Source of the DNA: a virus
DNA: 64,000 nt
IMG/VR virus record: IMGVR_UViG_3300036766_001364
Span: 107,976-171,975 of that record
Direction: 5' to 3' (one strand)
The notes beneath the pieces are model-generated. The model was given only the letters and a program-made list of their open reading frames with translations. It ran no database searches and was not told the DNA's origin. Below are positions 48,947 to 55,181 of the stretch, piece by piece. A program made the translations under genes and the position numbers. The first letter of the stretch is position 1. Each line of letters starts with the position of its first letter.

Positions 48947-49165
48947 ATGGGACACATCGCGCTCTCGTCTGTCGGCTGGACTGTCGCGACGGCGTTCGGC
49001 GGAGCGCCGCGCTTCGGTCGCCCGCCCAGACCCGCGCGCCGGACAGGCGCGCGGCACGCGCTGATCGCGCTCGGCATCATCGCATCGGCGATCGCGATGG
49101 GTGGCGCGATCTACGCTCTGAGCGACGCCATCGTGCGCGCCGCGCCAGGGATCGTGGGCCCGTGA
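48947..49165 (+). CDS. Small single-TM protein
   Basis: 72 residues. A basic middle (PRFGRPPRPARRTGARH) precedes one hydrophobic helix (ALIALGIIASAIAMGGAIYA), so the C-terminus probably crosses the inner membrane. It starts the protease-containing operon after a class A promoter and GGAG. Its stop overlaps the next start. No family recognised. Confidence 0.45.
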   Translation: MGHIALSSVGWTVATAFGGAPRFGRPPRPARRTGARHALIALGIIASAIAMGGAIYALSDAIVRAAPGIVGP

Positions 49166-49470
49166 TGAGAGTCGTTTGGCCGCCCGACGCCCTGCCCGTT
49201 GAGGTAGAAGAACTGCTCGCGCCCGGCGACTACGCGAAGCAGCCAAAGGGTGGCTTCTGGATGGTGCGCGCGCCTTCGGGGGAACTCGGCACCCTCACGC
49301 CTGAGTTGCACACCGTCATCGAGCATGAGGACGGGACGATCACGGTCGAACCGTCGTTGGACTACAAACGACACTGGTTTACGGGCGACGCGTTTTCGAT
49401 GCTGCGGTTCGAGCGGTACGGGGATGGCTATCACGGCTGGCTTCGCGGCGGGAACTGGGTGGCGGCATGA
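49165..49470 (+). CDS. DUF6527-like small protein, paralogue 1
   Basis: 101 residues from ATG (GTG one codon earlier overlaps the upstream stop). The core IEHEDGTITVEPSLDYK and the end YHGWLRGGNWVAA resemble DUF6527-like small proteins. A related copy lies at 49889 (EADGTLTIYG, then YHGYLTHGEWVPA). Function unknown. The C39-like protease lies between the pair with 4-base overlaps, so the three probably act together. Confidence 0.55.
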   Translation: MRVVWPPDALPVEVEELLAPGDYAKQPKGGFWMVRAPSGELGTLTPELHTVIEHEDGTITVEPSLDYKRHWFTGDAFSMLRFERYGDGYHGWLRGGNWVAA

Positions 49471-49892
49471 AGACCGTCGAACAGCGCGGCGACTCTGATT
49501 GCCTGATTGCGTGCCTCGCTTCGATCCTCGAGATCGATTACGAAGACGTGTCGCAGGAGATCGCAGACGAGGATCGACAGAACGACGCGACGGTGCGTTT
49601 CCTCCAAGAACGCGGCTATCTGTCATGGACGCTCACTCTGCACGGCGACGCGCAGCCGATGCTCCAGTTCGGGAACGCGCGGCCCGAATACCACATCCGC
49701 CCGACCGGGTACTGGATCGCCGGCGTCGGCAGCCCACGCATCAAAGACGGCACGCACGCCGTCGTCATGCGCGGAGAAACCGTCGCGTGGGACCCGCACC
49801 CGCTACGCGAGATGGGACACCTCGGGTTCCAGTCGGCCACGATCATCATGCTCGGAGACAGACACGCGGCGGAGATCGTGGGCCCGCGATGA
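49467..49892 (+). CDS. C39-like cysteine peptidase
   Basis: 141 residues. The catalytic cysteine is in DSDCLIACLAS (C12), the His in GTHAVVMRG (H97) and the Asp in WDPHP (D109). That is the order and spacing of small papain-like C39 peptidases that process bacteriocin leaders. A single-domain copy without an ABC transporter is known in phages, role unclear. It overlaps both neighbouring DUF6527-like genes, which may supply substrate or partner. An alternative is a non-peptidase transglutaminase-like fold. Confidence 0.7.
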   Translation: MKTVEQRGDSDCLIACLASILEIDYEDVSQEIADEDRQNDATVRFLQERGYLSWTLTLHGDAQPMLQFGNARPEYHIRPTGYWIAGVGSPRIKDGTHAVVMRGETVAWDPHPLREMGHLGFQSATIIMLGDRHAAEIVGPR

Positions 49893-50176
49893 GGGGCGCG
49901 CGGCTGTCGGTCGTCGACGGGAAGCTCGCGATGCCGAGCGCGCCCGGCGAGTACTGCGGCCCGGTGATGGGCTACTCTGGAGACCGGCCGGCGGTGTTCT
50001 TCGTGGCGCCGAACGCTGGCGTCGGAGACGTAGCGCACGTATGCTCTCCGCCCCACGGCTTCGCGGAAGAAGCCGACGGGACGCTGACGATCTACGGGTC
50101 GATCCTCAACGCCGACAACGGCGCAGCGCCCGAGTACCACGGCTACCTCACGCACGGAGAGTGGGTGCCGGCGTGA
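49889..50176 (+). CDS. DUF6527-like small protein, paralogue 2
   Basis: 95 residues. It shares the arrangement with the 49165 product: APGEYCGPVMGY, then EEADGTLTIYGSILN and YHGYLTHGEWVPA. Start and stop overlap its neighbours by 4 bases. A duplication around the C39-like gene is likely. Function unknown. Confidence 0.55.
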   Translation: MRGARLSVVDGKLAMPSAPGEYCGPVMGYSGDRPAVFFVAPNAGVGDVAHVCSPPHGFAEEADGTLTIYGSILNADNGAAPEYHGYLTHGEWVPA

Positions 50177-51141
50177 CCGACGCGGCGTCTCTGCTGGACG
50201 GGGCGATGGCGTTGAGCGACGCCCTGAAGCGCCGCGCTCAGGAGAGAGACGCCGCGCGTCGAGACGTGGAACTAGCGCTGGCGCTCTCTTGCTCGCTGCT
50301 CCGCAAGGCCTGGAGGTCGTACGATCCCGGCCGGTTCCAGACGCCGAGGGGCGCCAGGACGCGCGTCGGCCCGCGCGGGGGCCGGTACTACTGGGCCGGC
50401 CGCGACGAGAGCGTGCGCTCGTTCGAGGCGGAGTTCCAGCGCGTGGCCGGCACGACATGGAAGGAGGCGACGTCGAAATTGCCGCCGGAGTCCCTGGAAC
50501 GGGTCAGAGAGGCCGCCAGGACAGTGATGCGGTACGCGCACATCAACGAGCTCAGCGACGGGGCCGTCGCGGCCTTTGCCAGGAGGCTGTCGACCGCCTT
50601 CGACGAGATGGACGCCGGCTCGGGGTACGCGGCCACCAGGCGCAGCCGGGACGCCAACGAAGCGCTGACCGACGCCACGGAGGCGCTGTCGCAGTCGCTG
50701 CGCGGTTCGCGCGCGGACCGGGTGGTGGCGATCGACCGGGCGATGCACGCGATGCACGACAACGGGTCCCTGGCGGCGATGGTGCTCGGCGTCGGCGGCC
50801 GCTTCAACCGCGAGGGCGACGTGGTGTCGCTGCTCCTGTCGAGGCTGGCCGGCGAGGACCCGGGCGAGCGCGATTCCAGGCAGCGCGAGGCCAAGCGGCG
50901 GGGCATGGCGCGCGAGAGCGACTATTCGCGGCGGCCCAGCGCGCGCGGCGCCGCGAGAGACCGCGCGCGTTACCGCGAGGTGCTCGCTCACGAGATGATG
51001 CCGACCGCCGAGCGCGCCGCCCACATGCGCGCGCTGTCGCCCTACCGGCAGCGACAGGAGTCGGACTGGTACGACAGGCGACCGATGACGCTCGAAGAGG
51101 CGGAAGAGCGCGTGCGGCGGTACGACGCCGAGCGCCGATGA
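50173..51141 (+). CDS. Helical Arg-rich protein of unknown function
   Basis: 322 residues, GTG start. Almost wholly helical and Arg/Ala rich: LLDGAMALSDALKRRAQERD, SFEAEFQRVAGTTW, VAAFARRLSTAFDEMDAG, DRVVAIDRAMHAMHDN and a charged C-terminal part (RARYREVLAHEMMP, EEAEERVRRYDAERR). A TPRGARTRVGPRGGRYYW segment (about residues 56-75) is basic and Gly-rich, as in DNA-binding hinges. It might be a virion internal or replication protein. No family recognised. Confidence 0.5.
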   Translation: MTDAASLLDGAMALSDALKRRAQERDAARRDVELALALSCSLLRKAWRSYDPGRFQTPRGARTRVGPRGGRYYWAGRDESVRSFEAEFQRVAGTTWKEATSKLPPESLERVREAARTVMRYAHINELSDGAVAAFARRLSTAFDEMDAGSGYAATRRSRDANEALTDATEALSQSLRGSRADRVVAIDRAMHAMHDNGSLAAMVLGVGGRFNREGDVVSLLLSRLAGEDPGERDSRQREAKRRGMARESDYSRRPSARGAARDRARYREVLAHEMMPTAERAAHMRALSPYRQRQESDWYDRRPMTLEEAEERVRRYDAERR

Positions 51142-51428
51142 GAAAGCGATCGAACGCCGGGCGCGGACGTCGACGCGTTCCTGGACACTGCCGCGGCATG
51201 ACGCCCGGGCCGCTCTTCAGGCGCGCGCTCGCGCGTAAAGCTTTAAGGCGCTGCCGATCGCCGCGTGCGGGAGACCGCCGCGATCCAAATATCCAACGGG
51301 GGCGGAAGACGCCAGCGAACCAGAGCACCGCGCAGACAGACTCGAAGCGCCACCCGAAGCCACGCTGGCCAACGGCGCCAGGAGCACGCGATGAGCGCAC
51401 GGAGAGCACGCGGAGAGCGCACGAATAG
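51138..51428 (+). CDS. Possible basic protein running into the repeat array
   Basis: 96 codons from an ATG overlapping the previous stop (ATGA). The N-terminus MRKRSNAGRGRRRVPGHC is strongly basic. The last 15 codons come from the 11-bp repeat array, so the reading frame may be accidental. The 4-base overlap is the only support. Confidence 0.25.
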   Translation: MRKRSNAGRGRRRVPGHCRGMTPGPLFRRALARKALRRCRSPRAGDRRDPNIQRGRKTPANQSTAQTDSKRHPKPRWPTAPGARDERTESTRRAHE

Positions 51429-51588
51429 CCACGCGAAGAGCGCGTCAAGACCCCGACAAGAGCACGCAAAGCACGCCAGGAGCACGTGAAGAGCGCATGA
51501 ATAGCACGCCAGGAGCACGCCAGGAGCGCGTGGAGAGCGCATGGAGAGCGCATGGAGAGCACGTGAATAGCACGTGAAGTTGCGCAAA
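51381..51588. repeat. Tandem array of nineteen 11-bp units
   Basis: Nineteen consecutive units with consensus RGAGCRCRYGR (A/G-GAGC-A/G-C-...). Seventeen are exactly 11 bp, one is 12 (unit 5) and one is 9 (unit 9). Examples: AGAGCGCATGG twice in a row, AGAGCACGTGA, ATAGCACGTGA, GGAGCACGCCA. 11 bp is about one helical turn and is not a multiple of three, so the pattern is unlikely to come from coding. No gene covers it convincingly. Confidence 0.8.
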
Positions 51589-52113
51589 GCGCCCCAGTAC
51601 CTCGCTCGGTGAGCCCCAAGATCTCCGCTCCCCCGCGCTCTCTGGCATTCGCGCCTGGATCCTCTCGTGCCTTGGGATCCCGGGGACCGGTATTCGCGTG
51701 GGTCGCGTGGTCCTCGGCGCTCGAACGCGTGGGGGTGGTCGCAGACTCGGGCGGGCTCTCGCCCTCGGACCCGGTGGTCCTGGCGGGGTCCGCCGGTCAC
51801 GGGCGACGCCCGACGATATAGGATCCTGCATAGATCGCGGCCGCCGAGTTGAAAATTCCCGGGGTCTTCTCAGAAAGGACGCCGTTTCCATACCGTCTGC
51901 GGGATAAAAGCGGTCGGGAGCGCCCTCTGCGCGCGCTCTGTGGCCCGTCGGACCGCTCGAGAGCCGGCTTTCGCGGCCCGATCGCGATCGCGCGGCCCAG
52001 AAGCGCCCGCCCGAGGCCCAAGAGCGCCCGCCTGGCGCCTCGGCGGACCGCGCTTGGGAGCGCCCCGCGAATCTGGAACAGTTGTCAAGACAGGGGTAGC
52101 GGCTCGGGTCGGC
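51589..52113. other. Long non-coding stretch after the repeat array
   Basis: About 525 bases without a believable gene. Open frames on both strands give Arg/Ser/Gly-rich low-complexity translations and no ribosome-binding site. It contains GATATAGGATCCTGCATAG near 51818 and an A/T-richer patch (TTGAAAATTCCC) near 51850. Together with the array this is the longest gene-free region in the window, suitable for an origin, packaging site or regulatory hub. Confidence 0.5.
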
Positions 52114-52132
52114 GGCTCTTCCGCGGTAAGAT
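52114..52132 (+). promoter_or_regulatory. Class B promoter
   Basis: GGCTCTTCCGCGGTAAGAT with TAAGAT as -10. A leader ending ACGGAGAGG precedes the GTG at 52162. Confidence 0.6.
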
Positions 52133-52161
52133 GAAGTCACGGGCGATCGACGGAGAGGCGC

Positions 52162-52333
52162 GTGCAGAGGCCAAGGTCTAAAGAAGCGGCTCGTGCTCCG
52201 CGGCTTCAGGCCGACCGAGGCCGACTGGGCGAGGCTCGGTGAGACGGCGGCGGTCGACAGGAGGTCGAGGTCGTGGGAGCTCGAGGCGGCGGTCCGCCGC
52301 TGCCTGGACACGCGAGAGGCCTGTACACGGTGA
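52162..52333 (+). pseudogene. Small helical/RHH-like gene broken by a +1 shift
   Basis: GTG at 52162 has GGAGAGG at good distance. Its frame begins VQRPRSK and soon stops (52240). The next frame, from about 52181, reads KKRLVLRGFRPTEADWARLG and continues (RSRSWELEAAVRRCLDTREA) to TGA at 52331, and looks like a real helical DNA-binding protein. One base lost or skipped in TCTAAAGAAG would fuse VQRPRSK to KRLVLRGF. Either an inactivating indel, an assembly error, or programmed +1 frameshifting. A GTG at 52193 could also start the second part. Confidence 0.45.
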
Positions 52334-52425
52334 CCTGCTACCGCGAGGACGTGGACCTGTTCGAGTCCTCTGGCGCGTTCGCCGCCGCAGCGATCCTGTC
52401 TGCCTTCGATCGACTCGCGAAATAA
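52330..52425 (+). CDS. Microprotein of unknown function
   Basis: 31 residues from a GTG in a GTGA overlap with the preceding frame. Sequence plan: TCYREDVDLFESSGAFAAAA, then ILSAFDRLAK. One amphipathic C-terminal helix. The overlap is the main support. Confidence 0.35.
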   Translation: MTCYREDVDLFESSGAFAAAAILSAFDRLAK

Positions 52426-52462
52426 GCAGACGCCGAGCGTTCGCCTGAGGTATGATGAGGGC

Positions 52463-52648
52463 GTGCCGATCATAGCGACGACCTGCAAGGGCTCCAACGA
52501 CGACCCGAGCGGGACGGTGTCTTCCGAAGACGCCGCGAACGCGGTCGGGCTCATCCTCGGAGCGTGCCCCCAGTGCCGTACGCTGCAGCGCGTGTATAAG
52601 GACAGAGAGGGGCGGCTCTCGATCATGCCGCACGTCGTGCCGCAATGA
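52463..52648 (+). CDS. Small Cys-containing protein (single C-x2-C)
   Basis: 61 residues, GTG start placed 6 bases after TATGAT, so probably leaderless. C8 and C35-x2-C38 (CPQCRTLQRVY) may bind one metal. The middle is Ala-rich helical (SSEDAANAVGLILGA). Its stop overlaps the next ATG. Resembles the many small zinc proteins further right. No family recognised. Confidence 0.5.
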   Translation: MPIIATTCKGSNDDPSGTVSSEDAANAVGLILGACPQCRTLQRVYKDREGRLSIMPHVVPQ

Positions 52649-52764
52649 GGGCCCGGCTGACCGTCGCCCTGGCGCTCGTCGTCGCTGCGCTGGCGTCGCT
52701 CGCGCTGCTCGGGTACCTCACCGAGAAGGCCTTCGGCTACGGGGTCCGGCCGTGGGAACGGTGA
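52645..52764 (+). CDS. Membrane microprotein with C-terminal AFGYGV motif
   Basis: 39 residues: basic start MRAR, one membrane helix (LTVALALVVAALASLALLGY) and the tail EKAFGYGVRPWER. The tail and overall plan match the 19540 microprotein upstream of the endolysin, so these are distant paralogues. ATG and stop both overlap neighbours. The conserved end suggests a specific partner. Confidence 0.6.
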   Translation: MRARLTVALALVVAALASLALLGYLTEKAFGYGVRPWER

Positions 52765-52952
52765 GGCCGGCGCTGACCGGGGTTCGCTGGTGGCTGGCGA
52801 AGAAGATCAGCCCGTACGGCGCGATCGCGGTCGGACTGACGATCAGGGACGGGACGCTGACGCTCCCCGTCGGCGCGAAGAAAGCCGTCGTCGAGGACTG
52901 CGCGTTCGTGAACACGGGCGTCCATCCGCGTGGGAGCGGCGAAAAAGCGTGA
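52761..52952 (+). CDS. Small beta-rich protein of unknown function
   Basis: 63 residues from the GTG that overlaps the microprotein stop; another GTG at 52752 would add three. Segments: WWLAKKISPYGAIAVGLTIR and TLTLPVGAKKAVVEDCAFVN. No family recognised. Confidence 0.4.
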   Translation: MRPALTGVRWWLAKKISPYGAIAVGLTIRDGTLTLPVGAKKAVVEDCAFVNTGVHPRGSGEKA

Positions 52953-53071
52953 AAGACGCGAAGCGACCCGTCGCCCGCGAGAAGATCGAGCGCGGCGCGT
53001 CGGGCCAAGCGGCGAGCCGAAAGCCAGAGAAAGCCCCAAAGAGAAAGAAGAAGACGAGCCGTGGGAAATGA
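52949..53071 (+). CDS. Lys/Arg-rich microprotein
   Basis: 40 residues, GTG start in a GTGA overlap. Strongly basic throughout (AREKIERGASGQ, then KAPKRKKKTSRGK), as in small nucleic-acid-binding or DNA-condensing proteins. Unstructured. The overlap supports translation. Confidence 0.4.
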   Translation: MKDAKRPVAREKIERGASGQAASRKPEKAPKRKKKTSRGK

Positions 53072-53154
53072 ACGCGTGACCCCCCATCGAAGAGCGAGCG
53101 CCGTCTCGAGTCGAGGGGCCGGGAGGTTGGACGCGCCCGTCGCGCGGCGCGGCG

Positions 53155-53168
53155 CCCGCGGTATGATG
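53155..53168 (+). promoter_or_regulatory. Promoter with TATGAT -10
   Basis: CCGCGGTATGATGTATCG: TATGAT is followed by 8 bases and the GTG at 53176. Class B-like core (CGCGGTATGAT) without the CA-rich leader. Leaderless start likely. Confidence 0.45.
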
Positions 53169-53175
53169 TATCGCC

Positions 53176-53382
53176 GTGGCGAATGACAAGAAGGCCCGCG
53201 GACGCGGCAGGCGCACGGTGCTCCCCGGGGCCGTCGTGCTCGAGCGGTACGCGAACGGGCAGCCGTCGCTCTACCGGTTCAGGGGCGACCGGCTGACCAG
53301 GCGGCAGTACCACGTCTTGGTGAGGTCGCTGCAGGAGTCTGGGGACCTGCCCCCGCGCCGAGCCTGGGCCAAGAAGGCCTGA
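53176..53382 (+). CDS. Small basic protein, possible HTH
   Basis: 68 residues, GTG start. Basic N-terminus (ANDKKARGRGRRTVLPGAVV), a middle YANGQPSLYRFRGDRLTRRQ, and helix YHVLVRSLQESGDLPPRRAW. Could be nucleic-acid binding. No family recognised. Confidence 0.45.
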   Translation: MANDKKARGRGRRTVLPGAVVLERYANGQPSLYRFRGDRLTRRQYHVLVRSLQESGDLPPRRAWAKKA

Positions 53383-53387
53383 GAGAG

Positions 53388-53418
53388 GGTTTCAGGGAGC
53401 GGCGCCGCGCGCTACGAT
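53388..53418 (+). promoter_or_regulatory. Class A promoter
   Basis: GGTTTC at 53388-53393, 19 bases, TACGAT at 53413-53418. The ATG at 53425 is 6 bases further on, with no Shine-Dalgarno, so leaderless. Confidence 0.6.
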
Positions 53419-53424
53419 GTGCCC

Positions 53425-53898
53425 ATGCCGTACGCCGCGCCAGAGTCGATCACCAACGCCGATGGCTCCCTGAGCCCCATCGGCCTCGAACGCCGCTTCG
53501 CGACCCTCGAACAGGTCACGGCCGTCACGTCCGAGGCCACCGTCGCCAACCAGCGCACGATGTCGCAGCTGCTCGACGGGCAGCGCGAGTTCAAGGCAGA
53601 ACAGAACGAACAGACGCGCGTGATCGCGCACATCGACAAGCAGGTCTCGGACACGAACGGCTCGGTCCGCGAGCTGAAGGGGTGGAGGGTCACCGTGGAC
53701 GCGTGGATGGTCGCCGTGGACGCGTGGAAGAGCGCCGATTCGTCGATGCAGGACTACGCCAGCGGCGTCTTCGCCGGGCGCGAGCAGATCTCGAAGCGCG
53801 ACAAGGCGGTCATCGGGACCGTGTTCACGGGCCTGATGGTCGGCGTGAGCGTCCTCACCACGCTGCTCCCGCACGTCGCGCGCGCGATATGGGGGTAG
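53425..53898 (+). CDS. Coiled-coil protein with C-terminal TM (XhlA-like)
   Basis: 157 residues. A long helical/coiled-coil part (FATLEQVTAVTSEATVANQR, LLDGQREFKAEQNEQTRVIA) ends in a single membrane segment (VIGTVFTGLMVGVSVLTTLL). This N-terminal coiled coil plus C-terminal anchor is the plan of XhlA-type lysis accessory proteins. It could be a holin partner or spanin. It has its own class A promoter, like late genes. It lies next to converging minus-strand genes. Confidence 0.55.
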   Translation: MPYAAPESITNADGSLSPIGLERRFATLEQVTAVTSEATVANQRTMSQLLDGQREFKAEQNEQTRVIAHIDKQVSDTNGSVRELKGWRVTVDAWMVAVDAWKSADSSMQDYASGVFAGREQISKRDKAVIGTVFTGLMVGVSVLTTLLPHVARAIWG

Positions 53899-53912
53899 AC
53901 CGCGAGGTCTCC

Positions 53913-54101
53913 CTAGAAGCGGAACTCGCGCTTCTCTGACCGCAGCTCTCTCTGCAGAGCGTCGAAGGCGCGCTCGAACACCGCGTCTCTCGGGAGCTTC
54001 TCGAACAGCGGCCGCGAGGCGACGTGCGCCGCGGCGGCCCAAGCGAGCGCCTCGGCCTGCCTCCTGGTCAGCCGCACGACTACGTAGCCGTCGGCCGCCA
54101 T
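53913..54101 (-). CDS. Small helical protein (reverse-strand operon, gene 4)
   Basis: 62 residues from the ATG with GGGGTGG upstream (a longer in-frame start exists). VRLTRRQAEALAWAAAAHVA, then RDAVFERAFDALQRELRSEK are helices. It overlaps the preceding reverse gene by 22 bases. No family recognised. Confidence 0.45.
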   Translation of the reverse strand: MAADGYVVVRLTRRQAEALAWAAAAHVASRPLFEKLPRDAVFERAFDALQRELRSEKREFRF

Positions 54102-54361
54102 CGGTCCACCCCCGCTTCGCACTCTTCGCACCAGCCTTCGGCGATCATGGAGCGCACGTAGCGCTCGGTGCCCTGCAGGAGCGCCGCGTGTCGCTCGCAG
54201 ATCGCGGCGAAGCGGCCCCCGTCGCGGGGGTCGATCCCCTGGTCTTCCGCCCTGACGACGACGCGGATCCCGACTCCGTCTATGTGGGCGTGGACCCTGT
54301 AGCCGGCGTAGCGGCGGACGATCCCGCAGGCGGGATCGCTCGAAACACGGCAGGCCTTCAT
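54080..54361 (-). CDS. Small Cys-containing protein (reverse-strand operon, gene 3)
   Basis: 93 residues. Strand-rich N-terminal half (RYAGYRVHAHIDGVGIRVVV), helix GRFAAICERHAALLQGTERY, then WCEECEAGVDRW with a C-x2-C pair. Start overlaps the upstream stop. No family recognised. Confidence 0.45.
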   Translation of the reverse strand: MKACRVSSDPACGIVRRYAGYRVHAHIDGVGIRVVVRAEDQGIDPRDGGRFAAICERHAALLQGTERYVRSMIAEGWCEECEAGVDRWRPTAT

Positions 54362-54522
54362 CGCGGCAGCCTTTCAGCCAGGAATTCGGACTGCTCGCGC
54401 AGCCGTTTAGCGTCGCGTGAGTGCGTGCCGTATCGCTCCCAGATGAGCCTCTCGAACTCTTCGAGGAGCGGGAGGATCTCGGTCGCCCTGGCCTTTATCT
54501 CGGCTCGGGTGGGTCCGTTCAT
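54358..54522 (-). CDS. Small helical protein (reverse-strand operon, gene 2)
   Basis: 54 residues. One long charged helix (RAEIKARATEILPLLEEFER, then YGTHSRDAKRLREQSEFLAE), coiled-coil-like. ATG overlaps the upstream stop by 4 bases. No family recognised. Confidence 0.45.
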   Translation of the reverse strand: MNGPTRAEIKARATEILPLLEEFERLIWERYGTHSRDAKRLREQSEFLAERLPR

Positions 54523-54647
54523 CGCGTCACGACCAATATAGGGATATCGCTTGCGACGAGCGCTTTGGCGAGGCTGGCGAGCAGCGCCACTGCCTCCATT
54601 CCGAACCTGCGCGGCTTGCGGCCCTTGCGGATGGGGATCGGGCTCAT
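54519..54647 (-). CDS. Microprotein, first gene of the reverse-strand operon
   Basis: 42 residues. A basic start (SPIPIRKGRKPRRFG) is followed by a helix (MEAVALLASLAKALVASDIP). GGAGG precedes the ATG, and the whole start region is a class B module on the minus strand. The stop overlaps the next start (ATGA). Confidence 0.5.
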   Translation of the reverse strand: MSPIPIRKGRKPRRFGMEAVALLASLAKALVASDIPILVVTR

Positions 54648-54651
54648 CGCG

Positions 54652-54698
54652 ACCTCCGTGCTGTGCTGTTGTGTATAAGGATATCACGAGAGAGCCGT
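54652..54698 (-). promoter_or_regulatory. Class B promoter module on the reverse strand
   Basis: Reading the minus strand: GGCTCTCTCGTGATATCC, then a leader ACACAACAGCACAGCACGG and GGAGG before the ATG at 54647. The leader matches the class B CA-rich type almost base for base. It is divergent from the plus-strand copy at 54709. Confidence 0.65.
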
Positions 54699-54708
54699 GC
54701 GCGTCGGC

Positions 54709-54748
54709 CGCTCCGCCGTGATACGATAGACGCAGCAACATAAAAGGG
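54709..54748 (+). promoter_or_regulatory. Class B promoter module
   Basis: CGCTCCGCCGTGATACGAT (TGATACGAT extended -10), then GACGCAGCAACATAAAAGGG. The copy is back-to-back with the reverse-strand module, so a 100-bp segment drives both arms. Confidence 0.65.
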
Positions 54749-54763
54749 TTGGTGTCTTCATCC

Positions 54764-54970
54764 ATGGTCACAGACAGAGTCAAGCTCGCGACGTTCGCGC
54801 CCGACGACTACCGCGGGCGATACAACTACATGATCGGCTACGTCGGTCAGACGGCCGTGAACGCCGACGCGCCCACGCGCCGATCGCTCGCGCGCGTCCT
54901 GGACGCGATGGGCGAAGCCGCCGAGGTCTCTCGACTGGCGGCGCTCTTTCCGTCCGAGGCTCTCCCGTGA
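54764..54970 (+). CDS. Small protein of unknown function
   Basis: 68 residues from ATG; in-frame GTG (54752) and TTG (54749) lie closer to the AAAAGGG site, so the start is uncertain. Segments: RVKLATFAPDDYRGRYNYMI, then AVNADAPTRRSLARVLDAMG. The stop TGA is the TGA of the next class B promoter (CGTGATACG). Confidence 0.5.
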   Translation: MVTDRVKLATFAPDDYRGRYNYMIGYVGQTAVNADAPTRRSLARVLDAMGEAAEVSRLAALFPSEALP

Positions 54971-55008
54971 TACGATGGCCACAACAACAACAACAACAGA
55001 ACACGGAG
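54958..55008 (+). promoter_or_regulatory. Class B promoter module
   Basis: GGCTCTCCCGTGATACGAT, then a CAA-repeat leader (CACAACAACAACAACAACAG) and ACACGGAG. It has the longest CA-rich leader of the set. Confidence 0.7.
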
Positions 55009-55016
55009 AACCCAAG

Positions 55017-55181
55017 ATGCCGAAAGTCTACCACATGACCAAGCAGCGGGCGCTCGAGGGCGCGATCGAATGGCTCCAGGCCGTCCTCGACGAAGGCCAC
55101 CTCGACGGCGAACAGATGAAGCGAGACATCCTGTCTGACCTCGCCGCCTATCGGGCGGCCCGAGACCGGGGGTCGCGGTGA
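55017..55181 (+). CDS. Small helical protein of unknown function
   Basis: 54 residues from the ATG 8 bases after GGAG; an upstream in-frame ATG would start before the -10-derived transcript start. Helices: YHMTKQRALEGAIEWLQAVL and GEQMKRDILSDLAAYRAARD. The next gene begins at its stop (GTGATG). Confidence 0.55.
   Translation: MPKVYHMTKQRALEGAIEWLQAVLDEGHLDGEQMKRDILSDLAAYRAARDRGSR

Noticed and set aside
51445-52626. Long reverse-strand open frame across the repeat array
   Set aside because: Its translation is Arg/Ser/Cys low-complexity produced by the 11-bp repeats and GC-rich DNA, it has no ribosome-binding site, and it opposes the class B promoter at 52114 and the genes after it.
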